A DNA stretch of 64,000 nt from JAKAGZ01 sp963772675 (GTDB lineage Bacteria; Bacteroidota; Ignavibacteria; Ignavibacteriales; Ignavibacteriaceae): NCBI GenBank assembly GCA_963772675.1, contig CAVYYF010000003.1:124001-188000 (forward strand), in the 5' to 3' direction. A program made the position numbers and the translations under genes. The notes under the pieces are model-generated. The model was given only the letters and a program-made list of their open reading frames with translations, did not search any database and was not told the origin of the DNA. Below are positions 28,792-37,369 of this stretch, piece by piece; position 1 is the first letter of the stretch; every line of letters starts with the position of its first letter.

Positions 28792-29571
28792 TTAGATTCG
28801 AATTTCTGTTTGTGACATTTCGCCCGATGCCTTAAATGCTTTTTCAATTTCATTGCGCAGTGAAACAAATCTCTCCTGTCTATTCAATCCTTTTGATTTC
28901 AAAGTATCAGCATCAAGTTTGATTTCTTCAATTATTCTTCCAGGGTTTTTCTTCATTAAATATAATTTATCCGAAAGATAAATTGCTTCAGAGATATTCG
29001 TAGTTGCCAGTATAAAATTTATATTAAATTTTAACCGGACTGTTCTTAAAAGCTCATATATCTCATCCTTCGTTTCTGAATCCATTCTCCTGAATATGTC
29101 ATCGAGCAAGATAAAGGTCGGACCAACTGCTAAGGCTCTGGCAAGCGATATTCTAAACCTGAAGCCCAAACTTGCATTATGAGGATGATGATTTTCATAG
29201 CCTGTTAGGTCAACAGCTTCTATTAGTTCCTTTAATTTATCCGTGCTAATGTTAGTTGCGAAATTTATATTTTGTTCAACATTCAGCCAGGGAAATGAAG
29301 AAGGTTTTTCAGGTATGAAGACTATTTTCCCAGTGGCATTATAGTAAACTTCATCCTGAAGCAGAACTTTGCCATTGTCAGGTTTTTCTATAGCTGAAAT
29401 AATTTTTAGCAGGGTTGTCTTTCCACTTTCAAATGATGCGAGAATAGAGACAAAACTCCCTTCATTTTCTGATGCTTCAATTGAAAGATTAATATCATCA
29501 AGAACTTTTTGTTTTGCACCTGCATGTTTCAAATAATATTTCGATATACTTTCCAGTTTAAGATTACTCAA
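28792..29571 (-). CDS. NitT/TauT-type ABC ATPase with degenerate motifs
   Basis: A 259-residue protein with the length and order of motifs of SsuB/TauB-type ATPases, but most are altered. Walker A is ASFESGKT at 45-52, where two glycines are replaced though the lysine remains. The signature is ASLGFRFR (133-140) instead of LSGGQ. Walker B ends LLDD (catalytic Glu replaced by Asp158). The switch histidine position is TTN (190-192) instead of THD. The Q-loop Gln is also not seen. It directly follows the permease gene. ATP turnover may be weak or absent; regulation or slow transport are alternatives. Confidence 0.85.
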   Translation of the reverse strand: MSNLKLESISKYYLKHAGAKQKVLDDINLSIEASENEGSFVSILASFESGKTTLLKIISAIEKPDNGKVLLQDEVYYNATGKIVFIPEKPSSFPWLNVEQNINFATNISTDKLKELIEAVDLTGYENHHPHNASLGFRFRISLARALAVGPTFILLDDIFRRMDSETKDEIYELLRTVRLKFNINFILATTNISEAIYLSDKLYLMKKNPGRIIEEIKLDADTLKSKGLNRQERFVSLRNEIEKAFKASGEMSQTEIRI

Positions 29572-30330
29572 TTACAAACTCCAGAATGCAAATTTTTTGT
29601 TGAGATAAGCAATGATTGTTTTCCCTAAAAATATTGTAACACCTACAATTATAAAAGTTGAGAACAATGCCGATAAATCTTTATACTGAAGAGCCTGCCT
29701 GAAAATATTTCCAAGGCCGTAATTTCCTTTTATAAATTCAAAAGCTATAATCAGTGACCAGATGTACAGATGCAACTCATCAATGTGATTAAATATTTCA
29801 GGCTGTAACGATTTCCAAATTACTTCCTTCCTGACCCTTCTTTCAGAAATCCCTAATGATCTGGCTGAATCAATATATTCGGTCGGAAGTGTCTCAATCT
29901 TTTTCTGCAAAAAAATAATAAAGGATAAAAAAGAAGTAAAAAAAGCAAATACAAATTCTATGACAACTGAATTGGGAAACCAATAGATCAATAAAAACCC
30001 GATAAGAATTCCAGGAAGAAATCTTGAGAACCAATTAAATGAATGGACAAAATCTGTCAAAAAGCTTTTGCCCGTTACAAAAAAATGGATAAGATAATGT
30101 GTCAGTAAGTATGCGATTATTATTGACAAATAAACCGAAGAAACCGTATTCAAATAATTAGAAGGCAAATGGTAATCTTCCCATAAAGCGCCAAAAGATT
30201 GAAAAACGATTGATGGTTTAGGCAGTATATTATTTGCCGGTAAAATAAATTCAAAAAGAATGATCCACAAAATGAAATAAAACAAAACAAAAATTAAAGG
30301 GGATCTTTTTGAAGTGATTGATGACGCCAT
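29572..30330 (-). CDS. NitT/TauT-type ABC permease
   Basis: A 252-residue inner-membrane protein with about six segments, resembling SsuC/TauC permeases. The early FEFILPANNILPKPSIVFQSF stretch is typical of the family's start (residues 22-42), and the cytoplasmic coupling loop is DSARSLGISERRVRKEVIWKS at 157-177. The gene abuts the degenerate ATPase. Most family members import sulfonates, nitrate or thiamine precursors with a binding protein, but no substrate-binding protein gene is found nearby. A run of non-coding sequence of 109 bases separates it from the metallo-hydrolase gene upstream. Confidence 0.85.
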   Translation of the reverse strand: MASSITSKRSPLIFVLFYFILWIILFEFILPANNILPKPSIVFQSFGALWEDYHLPSNYLNTVSSVYLSIIIAYLLTHYLIHFFVTGKSFLTDFVHSFNWFSRFLPGILIGFLLIYWFPNSVVIEFVFAFFTSFLSFIIFLQKKIETLPTEYIDSARSLGISERRVRKEVIWKSLQPEIFNHIDELHLYIWSLIIAFEFIKGNYGLGNIFRQALQYKDLSALFSTFIIVGVTIFLGKTIIAYLNKKFAFWSL

Positions 30331-30439
30331 ATTATTGGTTTGATATGATTCGAAATCTTTTACTGAGATTTTGTCTAGTCAAAATATATCGAAAGCAGGG
30401 CTTTATATCAATGAAACAATTACACTGAATCGACATTAC

Positions 30440-31087
30440 TCAGATAGACTTCAGGAATGGATTACCACTTCGCTCAATTCCAATGCTGCTATCTTCACCG
30501 TGTCCCGGGTAAATAACCACATCATCATCCAGCGACAACAATTTAGTTTTTATAGAGTCCATCAAAGTATTAAAATCACCGCCCCATAAATCCGTTCTTC
30601 CAATGCTTCCTTTGAATAAAACATCTCCTGTAATGCATTTTTTCTCACTTTCAAAGTAAAAGCAAAATTCTCCTGGAGTATGACCAGGGGTAAAGAGAAA
30701 CTTTACTTGAATATTTCCTATTTCTATATTTAAATCTTCAGTGATAAATTTATCCGGTATCTGCGGTTTAGCTGCTTTTATTCCAACTGTTTCGCATTGT
30801 TTTTGAAAATACTCTAGCAATACAATATCTTTTTCAGGAACAAAGTATTCAGGATTAAATGTTTCCTTGATAAAATTATTACCTAATACGTGATCAATGT
30901 GACAATGGGTATTTAGTAAATATTTTACTATAAGATTACTTTTGTCTATAAAAGTTTTTAGCACTGCTTCTTCGTTTTGATCAAAACATCCGGGGTCTAC
31001 AACTGCTGCTTCATTTTTTTCATCACACCATACTAAATAAGTATTCTCTGTAAAAGGGTTAAAAGTGAATTTTTGTATTTTCAGCAT
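30440..31087 (-). CDS. MBL-fold metallo-hydrolase (YcbL/glyoxalase II-like)
   Basis: A 215-residue metallo-beta-lactamase-fold hydrolase. The metal-binding HxHxDH motif is THCHIDH (H61, H63, D65, H66), followed by the later ligands in TPGHTPGE, ITGDVLF and YPGHGE. The arrangement GRTDLWGGDF is typical of the YcbL group, small relatives of glyoxalase II with possible thioester hydrolase activity. It lies ten bases downstream of aroC, so the two are probably cotranscribed. The physiological substrate is not known. Confidence 0.9.
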   Translation of the reverse strand: MLKIQKFTFNPFTENTYLVWCDEKNEAAVVDPGCFDQNEEAVLKTFIDKSNLIVKYLLNTHCHIDHVLGNNFIKETFNPEYFVPEKDIVLLEYFQKQCETVGIKAAKPQIPDKFITEDLNIEIGNIQVKFLFTPGHTPGEFCFYFESEKKCITGDVLFKGSIGRTDLWGGDFNTLMDSIKTKLLSLDDDVVIYPGHGEDSSIGIERSGNPFLKSI

Positions 31088-31097
31088 TATTGGTTCT

Positions 31098-32306
31098 TTA
31101 CTTCCTGAAATTATTTCTGATCCTTTTATTTAATTTTTTAGTATAACTATTAAAATTGTCTTTTGTCTCTTCAATAGAATCACCGCCAAATTTCATAAGG
31201 AAATATTTTGCGATACTCCAGGCAAGCATAGATTCAGAAATTACTGCACAAGCCGGAACTGCCACAAAATCGCTTCTTTCCCTTCGTGCTAAAATACTTT
31301 TCATATTTTTGAGATCAACGGTCTCAATTGGACTCATCAACGTGGCAATAGGTTTCATAGCTGCGCGAATAATTATCGGCATACCGGTTGATATGCCCCC
31401 TTCTATCCCTCCAGCTCTGTTTGTTTTACGAACAAGTTGACCGTTTTTAATAATTATTTCGTCGTGAGATTCGGATCCAAAACTATCTGCCGATTCAAAA
31501 CCGGTACCGATTGATACAGCCTTAACAGCATTTATCGACATAATTGAATCCGCAATTTCGGCATCAAGTTTAGTATCGTAATGCATAAAGCTACCGAGAC
31601 CCACAGGAATTCCGGTTGCAACTGTTACAAACGTTCCGCCGAGAGTATCTCCTTTTTTCTTAGCAAGTTTTATTTTATTAATAATTTTTTCTCCGTGCTC
31701 CTTATCCAAAACTCTGACTTCGCTTTTGTCGGCTTTTTCCGAAAGGTCCCATCCTCTAAAATTATCATTTAATTTATTTGTAAATAATTTCTCTGTGAAA
31801 TTTTTCTTGTTATAAATTCCTCCAATACTTTCAACAAAACTTCCAATTGAAATCCCGAACTCATATAGAAATATTCTTGCAATTGTTCCGGCAGCCACTC
31901 TTGCAGCAGTTTCTCTCGCACTTGATCTTTCAATCGAATTTCTTATATCGTTGTAATTAAATTTTGAAATGCCAACCAAATCAGCGTGACCGGGACGTGG
32001 AACAGTAATCTTTTCGGCTTTACCGAATTCTTCGGGAGACATTTTATCAATCCAGTTTTCCCAGTCTTTATTTCTTATCAATAAAGATATTGGAGAGCCT
32101 AAAGTTTTTTTGAACCTGATGCCGGAAAGAATTTCTGCTGTGTCTGATTCAATCTTCATCCTTAACCCCCTACCATAACCGGATTGTCTTCGTTTCAAAT
32201 GAAAATTTATATAATCGTTTTCGACCTTAAGGTTAGAAGGAAAACCTTCAACAATTGTAGTTAAAGCTTTGCCATGTGATTCACCTGCAGTAAGAAATCT
32301 TATCAT
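31098..32306 (-). CDS. aroC: Chorismate synthase
   Basis: A 402-residue FMN-dependent enzyme that makes chorismate from EPSP, the last step of the shikimate pathway. Family signatures are RFLTAGESHGKALTTIVEG at the start (residues 3-21), RRQSGYGRG, VPRPGHADLVG, RSSARETAARVAAG, and GIEGGISTGMPI. The length is slightly longer than the usual 360-390 due to a basic C-terminal tail (KKLNKRIRNNFRK). It precedes the MBL-fold hydrolase gene by ten bases and follows a terminator that closes the Do-like protease gene. Confidence 0.96.
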   Translation of the reverse strand: MIRFLTAGESHGKALTTIVEGFPSNLKVENDYINFHLKRRQSGYGRGLRMKIESDTAEILSGIRFKKTLGSPISLLIRNKDWENWIDKMSPEEFGKAEKITVPRPGHADLVGISKFNYNDIRNSIERSSARETAARVAAGTIARIFLYEFGISIGSFVESIGGIYNKKNFTEKLFTNKLNDNFRGWDLSEKADKSEVRVLDKEHGEKIINKIKLAKKKGDTLGGTFVTVATGIPVGLGSFMHYDTKLDAEIADSIMSINAVKAVSIGTGFESADSFGSESHDEIIIKNGQLVRKTNRAGGIEGGISTGMPIIIRAAMKPIATLMSPIETVDLKNMKSILARRERSDFVAVPACAVISESMLAWSIAKYFLMKFGGDSIEETKDNFNSYTKKLNKRIRNNFRK

Positions 32307-32338
32307 TTGTTTCCCATATTTATTTTAGATAATAAATA

Positions 32339-32366
32339 TAAAAAAAACGCCCGATAAACGGGCGTT
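32339..32366 (-). terminator. Intrinsic terminator after the Do-like protease gene
   Basis: AACGCCCG and CGGGCGTT (32346-32353 and 32359-32366, ATAAA loop) form a GC-rich 8-bp stem. Read on the minus strand, it is followed by an uninterrupted T-run (32341-32347 partly in the arm), 28 bases after the protease stop. It separates that gene from aroC. Confidence 0.88.
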
Positions 32367-32393
32367 ACAATAATTAAATAATAATTAGCAGGT

Positions 32394-33896
32394 TCAGTTT
32401 TTATTAGGAATTTCAAGCCCTACAAACCTGGTACTTCCCTTAGAGTCCTGAACTTTTAACAGTAAAGCTGAACCTCTCTTGTCTTTGACAGCTTCCTTGA
32501 AATCGCTGACATTATCAACAGGTTTTCTATCAGCTTCAACAATTACAAAGCCCTTTTGGAGATATTGGTCAGCTGCCGCGCTATAAGGCTTTACATCTGT
32601 AATCATAACTCCGCTATCAACCTTATAATTCTTTTTATCAACAGAAGTTAAATTCTTTATTGATAAGCCAAGCTTATCAAAGCTTGCGGTTGTTACTGCA
32701 CTTTCGCTTCCATTTTCTGATTTATTTTTCATATCAACAACAGGCTGAGTAGTTGTATTTTCATCTCTTGCTTTCAATGTAACCTTCCTGTCAATTTCTT
32801 TTCCATCTCTGAAAAGAGTAAGGTCAACAACTGATCCGGCCGATTTACCGGCTATATAACTCTGCAGATCGCTTGGTTGGTTTACAATCTTCCCGTCAAC
32901 TTTAAGAATTACATCTCCCTCTTTAATTCCGGCAGATTTAGCAGCTCCTCCATCAACCAGGCTCTGAACCATAATTCCCTGGGGTTTATCCATTCCAATA
33001 GATTTTGCAAGTGCGTCATCTACTCCACTAATTTCGATACCTATATACCCTCTTGTAACTTTTCCATGAGCAATAAGATCTTTAGCCACTGCTTTAGCCA
33101 TATTAATAGGAATAGCAAATCCATATCCAATGTAGGTACCCGTTCCCTGTGTAGCTATTGCAGAATTAATACCTACTACCGCTCCGGAAAGGTCTACTAG
33201 AGCACCACCGCTATTGCCAGGATTTATTGCAGCATCCGTCTGAATAAAATTTTCTACTCCATATCTATCTTTAATTAATCCTAACTGAGTTCTTCCTTTT
33301 GCACTAACTATTCCTGCTGTTACAGTTGAAGTAAGCGATAAAGGATTTCCAATGGCCATTACCCATTGCCCGACTTTAAGAGCATCTGAATCTCCTAAAT
33401 ATGCTGCATTCAAATTATTTGCATTAATTTTTATAACCGCAAGATCGGTTAAAGGATCTGTACCTATAACCTTTGCGTCATAAGTTGTTTTATCATACAT
33501 AGTAACTTTAACTTTTTCAGCATTTTCAACTACGTGATTATTTGTAAGGATATATCCATCAGGGGAAATAATAATTCCGCTTCCAGTTCCCTGTTCTTCC
33601 TTAGGCATCTGTGGAAATCCCGGGAAGTTAAAAAATAGATTCTGATGAGGATTATCTTTTATTTCTGAAACAACTTCAATTTTTACAATTTGCGGTGTGA
33701 CTTTTTGTGCAACTTCAATAAAAGCTTTGCTGAATGAAGTTGCGTCAGCATCTAAACTTACCGGCGGATTACTTGTTCCTAATTTTATATCCGCCATTCC
33801 CGGTCTTACCAGTCCAAAACCTGATACAAGCAATGCACCAAATACTATACCAACAACGATAAGTGCGAATGCGCCTATTAATCTTTTCGAATTCAT
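32394..33896 (-). CDS. DegP/HtrA family periplasmic serine protease
   Basis: A 500-residue Do-type protease. An N-terminal membrane or signal segment (LIGAFALIVVGIVFGALLV) anchors it or sends it to the periplasm. The catalytic triad is visible as H121 (TNNHVV), D151 (TDLAVIKI) and S229 (GNSGGALV). Two PDZ domains follow at about 285-375 and 400-490, giving the DegP/DegQ layout. It degrades or refolds misfolded envelope proteins. AGAGGA precedes the ATG and a terminator follows the stop, so it is a single-gene unit. No heat-shock promoter was recognised. Confidence 0.93.
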   Translation of the reverse strand: MNSKRLIGAFALIVVGIVFGALLVSGFGLVRPGMADIKLGTSNPPVSLDADATSFSKAFIEVAQKVTPQIVKIEVVSEIKDNPHQNLFFNFPGFPQMPKEEQGTGSGIIISPDGYILTNNHVVENAEKVKVTMYDKTTYDAKVIGTDPLTDLAVIKINANNLNAAYLGDSDALKVGQWVMAIGNPLSLTSTVTAGIVSAKGRTQLGLIKDRYGVENFIQTDAAINPGNSGGALVDLSGAVVGINSAIATQGTGTYIGYGFAIPINMAKAVAKDLIAHGKVTRGYIGIEISGVDDALAKSIGMDKPQGIMVQSLVDGGAAKSAGIKEGDVILKVDGKIVNQPSDLQSYIAGKSAGSVVDLTLFRDGKEIDRKVTLKARDENTTTQPVVDMKNKSENGSESAVTTASFDKLGLSIKNLTSVDKKNYKVDSGVMITDVKPYSAAADQYLQKGFVIVEADRKPVDNVSDFKEAVKDKRGSALLLKVQDSKGSTRFVGLEIPNKN

Positions 33897-33959
33897 AGTT
33901 AGTCCTCTCTTAATATTATTACCAATTATAACATTATTTTTTATTAACGTACAGTGATT

Positions 33960-34703
33960 TTACTTAAATAATTTCAAAGATTGGATTCCTTTAAAATCCG
34001 ACAGGTGATACATCAAATATTTTTCCATAAAAAATATAGCCCTGTCAATAATCTGAGAATTAACCTTTTCCAGCAACTTTTTATTGGTTTTTAGACCTTT
34101 TAAACAATTGAAAAGTTCCAAATTTATTGCAAAAGATTCCAGGTAATCAGACTTGCATCGGTCGCACAAAAGCCCAATACTAAAATTATAGGAAAGCTGC
34201 AATCCGTCAAGATCGGTTAGCCCACAGGACATACATTTTTCAAGCTGAACTTCGTAGCCTATTTCGTGCAGGAAAAACAGGAAAAATCTGGCAAAGATCA
34301 GATTCGGACTATCGCCAGAAGATTCAAATAAGGATAATATCCTTACTATTCCATTAAACAGCCGCACATTTTGCTCATGTTCAGGCGTTAGATTTTTCAC
34401 CAGTTCAATAACTGAGTATGCATACTTAAGCTTTTCAAGGTCTTCTTTAATTTTCGAATAGTGTTCCAGCAGATCTGCTGAACTAATTATCTGGAGATCT
34501 CTTGTATCCTTATTATAGAAAACAACTTCAACATAATTTATGGGATCTATCTTCATCCCGATTTTAGATTTCGGACTTCTGGCTCCCTTTAATATCGCGG
34601 ATATTTTCCCCATCTCTTTGGTAAAAAGAGAAACAATCAGGCTCGTGTCGCCGTAATTTAGTTTACTTAGAACGACAGATTCTGTTTTTAATATTTCACT
34701 CAT
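33960..34703 (-). CDS. recO: DNA repair protein RecO
   Basis: A 247-residue RecO of usual length, which anneals single strands and loads RecA with RecR. The N-terminal OB-fold has ESVVLSKLNYGDTSLIVSLFT (residues 8-28) and a KGARSPKSK basic loop. The C-terminal helical domain carries a four-cysteine zinc site, CMSCG and CDRC. Its ATG overlaps the mtnA stop by four bases (ATGA), so the two are translationally coupled. The protease gene follows after 63 bases. Confidence 0.94.
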   Translation of the reverse strand: MSEILKTESVVLSKLNYGDTSLIVSLFTKEMGKISAILKGARSPKSKIGMKIDPINYVEVVFYNKDTRDLQIISSADLLEHYSKIKEDLEKLKYAYSVIELVKNLTPEHEQNVRLFNGIVRILSLFESSGDSPNLIFARFFLFFLHEIGYEVQLEKCMSCGLTDLDGLQLSYNFSIGLLCDRCKSDYLESFAINLELFNCLKGLKTNKKLLEKVNSQIIDRAIFFMEKYLMYHLSDFKGIQSLKLFK

Positions 34704-35721
34704 TTAATAAAATTATACGGGAAAGTATAAATGTCGTCTTCAGTAATTATTCCGGTAATAAGATGAGAAGGAGTTACATCGAATGCAGGTGAATATGTTT
34801 CATAATATTCAGGTGTAATTTTTACTCCATTAATTTTTAGAATTTCTTCTTTGCCACGCTGCTCTATTATTATATCATCACCGCTAACAAGTGAACTATC
34901 AATAGTTGTAGTTGGAGCAGCAATATAGAATGGGATATTAAAATGTGCGGAAAGTATTGCGATACTAAGCGTACCGATCTTGTTGGCAGTGTCACCATTC
35001 AGTGCAATCCTGTCAGCGCCGACTACTACAAAATCAACTTTGCCGTGTTTCATTAATGAAGCAGCCATTGAATCAGTTTGGATTGAAAACGGTATTCCAC
35101 AATGTTCAAGTTCAAATGCCGTTAGTCTTGAACCCTGTAGCAGCGGTCTCGTCTCATCAGCATAAACATACTCAACAAGATTATTTTCAAAACCCATTTT
35201 AATAACATTAAATGCCGTCCCATCTCCACCGGTTGCAAGTTTGCCGGTATTGCAGTGTGTAAGTATTTTAGATTTCTTTTAAATATCCTTAATCCGTTCT
35301 CACCTATTTTTCTACATTTTTCTGCATCTTCAGAATGTAAATGTTTTGCTCTTTCAAGGAGAATTGAATAAAGATTTTCAGAATTTTTATTTTTTGTGAA
35401 AACATTTTTTATCTCATCCAGAGCGAAAAAAAGATTAACAGCGGTCGGACGGGTTCTATGTAACCTCTGGTAGGCTTTCTCAAATATTTCTTCCACTTTT
35501 TGATGATCAGAATTTTTGAAGGCAAGTGATAAACCATAAGCTGCGGCAATCCCTATCAAAGGAGCTCCCCTCATTTCCAGTTTCTCAATAGCTTCAGCTA
35601 TCCTTTCGTAATTGTTAGTCTCGACATAATTTTCTTCAAACGGAATTTTAGTCTGGTCAAGAAAGATTAATTTATCATTATTGAATTTAATTGAGAAGTA
35701 TTCTTTTTTGTTCATACTCAT
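34700..35721 (-). pseudogene. mtnA: S-methyl-5-thioribose-1-phosphate isomerase, frameshifted
   Basis: Two frames join into one MtnA of about 341 residues. This enzyme isomerises methylthioribose-1-phosphate in methionine salvage. The first part has KLEMRGAPLIGIAAAYG and RPTAVNLFFALDE. The second has the catalytic cysteine in ILTHCNTG, then GGDGTAF, RLTAFELEHCGIPF and the aspartate segment VGADRIALNGD. The switch lies at about 35268-35285 near A-runs (FKRN should continue into KILTHCNTG), where one base is missing; the span is two more than a multiple of three. Both halves are well conserved, so a sequencing deletion is likely. It is related to eIF2B-like proteins, but the motifs favour MtnA. 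Confidence 0.85.
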
Positions 35722-35803
35722 CTAAAAGAGAAAATGAAGGATTACTTTTTTGAACGGTTTAACATTCATAAAAAATACTGTAAATCTATCAATCTTATAT
35801 TAT

Positions 35804-35889
35804 AGTCATATTGAGCGCAGCGAAATATCTAATGTTATAACTTAAAGCTTTGAGATTCTTATCCAACAAAATCGGAATTCAGAATGACA
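35804..35889. repeat. Degenerate copy of a dispersed GTCATTCTGAGCG-type repeat
   Basis: The 200-base gap between the PfkB and mtnA genes holds GTCATATTGAGCGCAGCGAA at its left and GGAATTCAGAATGACA at its right, with GAGATTCTTATCC between. This resembles a palindromic repeat common in intergenic DNA of many environmental bacteria, whose intact form has GTCATTCTGAGCG at one end and its complement at the other. Here the ends are diverged. It is a single copy in the window, so the call rests on recalled similarity. Confidence 0.4.
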
Positions 35890-35921
35890 ACAATATCTAA
35901 CTTTCAAAAAAAAGCTAAGCT

Positions 35922-36833
35922 TTACGCATCAAATTTTGAAAGATTCAGGAATTCTCTGTACCTATCCTGAACGCGAAGATAATTGAGTTCTTCCAAAGCT
36001 TTTGTACTGAATTTTTCTACACAAAATGATGCAAGCGCCGATCCGTAAACAACTGCTTTTTTCATATTCTCAGTACTCAAATCCTGTGTCTTGTGAAGAT
36101 AACCAACAAAACCTCCGGCAAAAGTATCACCTGCACCGGTGGGATCGTAAATCATTTCAAGCGGGTAAGCAGGAGCTGAGAAAATTGTATCTTCAGCAAA
36201 AAGTAAAGCTCCATGCTCGCCTTTTTTGATTATCAAAAATTCCGGTCCAAGTTCACGAATATGTTTTGCAGCCTTTATCAGGTTTGGTTCGTTAGCAAGC
36301 AACCTGGCCTCTGAGTCATTTATAATCAAAACGTTTACACGTTTTAAAAGTTTTAATAAATCATCACGCTTTCCTTCAATCCAATAATTCATAGTATCAC
36401 ACACAACGAATTGTGGATCCTCCATTTGGTCCAGCACTCTTATTTGAAGTACCGGATCAATATTACCAAGACAAACAAATCTTGATTTGCTAATTTTAGG
36501 TGGAATTATCGGGTCAAAATCCTTAAACACATTCAACTCAGTCAAGAGTGTATCGCGCTCGTTCAGATCGTAATGATATTTGCCTGACCATCTGAATGTT
36601 TTTCCGCCTTCGACTATCTGAAGACCCTCAAGATCAACGTTATGATTTTCCAGCATTTTCATATATGAGTTCGGAAAATCATCACCAACAACTCCTACCA
36701 TGTAAACAGGTCCGGAAAAATAACTTGAAGCAAGCGAAATATACACCGCTGAACCACCGAGAGCATCTTCAACTTTATCAAAAGGGGTTATGACAGTGTC
36801 TAATCCGAGTGAGCCAACTACGAGTAATCCCAA
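35922..36833 (-). CDS. PfkB-family sugar or nucleoside kinase
   Basis: A 303-residue ribokinase-fold enzyme that phosphorylates a sugar or nucleoside with ATP. The C-terminal signature is DPTGAGDTFAGGF, with the catalytic base Asp in GAGD, and the N-terminal substrate side shows VGSLGLDTVITP and ALGGSAVYIS. The acidic NDSEARLL stretch is another family feature. Substrate class is not evident, although adenosine-kinase-like members show similar GGS/DTM features. It lies upstream of mtnA across a 200-base gap and 52 bases downstream of the Nudix gene. Confidence 0.88.
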   Translation of the reverse strand: MGLLVVGSLGLDTVITPFDKVEDALGGSAVYISLASSYFSGPVYMVGVVGDDFPNSYMKMLENHNVDLEGLQIVEGGKTFRWSGKYHYDLNERDTLLTELNVFKDFDPIIPPKISKSRFVCLGNIDPVLQIRVLDQMEDPQFVVCDTMNYWIEGKRDDLLKLLKRVNVLIINDSEARLLANEPNLIKAAKHIRELGPEFLIIKKGEHGALLFAEDTIFSAPAYPLEMIYDPTGAGDTFAGGFVGYLHKTQDLSTENMKKAVVYGSALASFCVEKFSTKALEELNYLRVQDRYREFLNLSKFDA

Positions 36834-36885
36834 AATATTCTCCTGATTTCAATAATTTAATCTGTAAAAATAACTAAATTGAAAA

Positions 36886-37347
36886 CTAAAGCATAATTTC
36901 GATGAATTTTAGCAGACTTTTTTCGTCTGAAAAATATTCCGTAATGATATCCACAGATTTTTTTTGGCCAGGCCACGCCAGTAAATGTTTTGCGATTTCC
37001 GGCTTAGCCCATTGAAATTTACAATGTTCTTCGCTCAGCAAAACATCAGAATCTTCTGCGACTCTGCAGACAAAAACCGGCAGGTTCGAAATTACATCAC
37101 GTGACTGATCGTAAAAAGAATTAATATTAGGAGCAACCCAGAATTTTACCGGAACCATTCCGGTTTCTTCTTTTATCTCACGCAGAGCGGCTTTGTAGGC
37201 AGGCTCATTCTTTTTCATCTTGCCAGTCACCATCTGCCACAATCCAGGATAAATAGAGCTTTCTGCCCTTTTCAACAATAGAAATTCTATACCGTCAACT
37301 GATTTACGAAAGATATGTGCTTCAATTAAATCTGAAACGATTTGCAT
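36886..37347 (-). CDS. Nudix hydrolase
   Basis: A 153-residue hydrolase of nucleoside diphosphate-linked compounds. The Nudix box runs from G42 to M64 with the invariant residues in GKMKKNE, REIKEETGM and the metal-binding glutamates E60 and E61. The early LLLKRAESSIYPGLWQMVTG segment and a Phe-Trp stretch after the box resemble dihydroneopterin triphosphate pyrophosphatases (NudB), so a folate role is possible. It is followed by the PfkB gene after 52 bases and preceded by the large barrel gene (22 bases), so these may share a transcript. Confidence 0.9.
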   Translation of the reverse strand: MQIVSDLIEAHIFRKSVDGIEFLLLKRAESSIYPGLWQMVTGKMKKNEPAYKAALREIKEETGMVPVKFWVAPNINSFYDQSRDVISNLPVFVCRVAEDSDVLLSEEHCKFQWAKPEIAKHLLAWPGQKKSVDIITEYFSDEKSLLKFIEIML

Positions 37348-37369
37348 AGTTTACTTACTCCTTGCAAAA

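Noticed and set aside
34700..35721. eIF2B-like or ribose-1,5-bisphosphate isomerase assignment
   Set aside because: THCNTG, GGDGTAF and RLTAFELEHCGIPF favour methylthioribose-1-phosphate isomerase.
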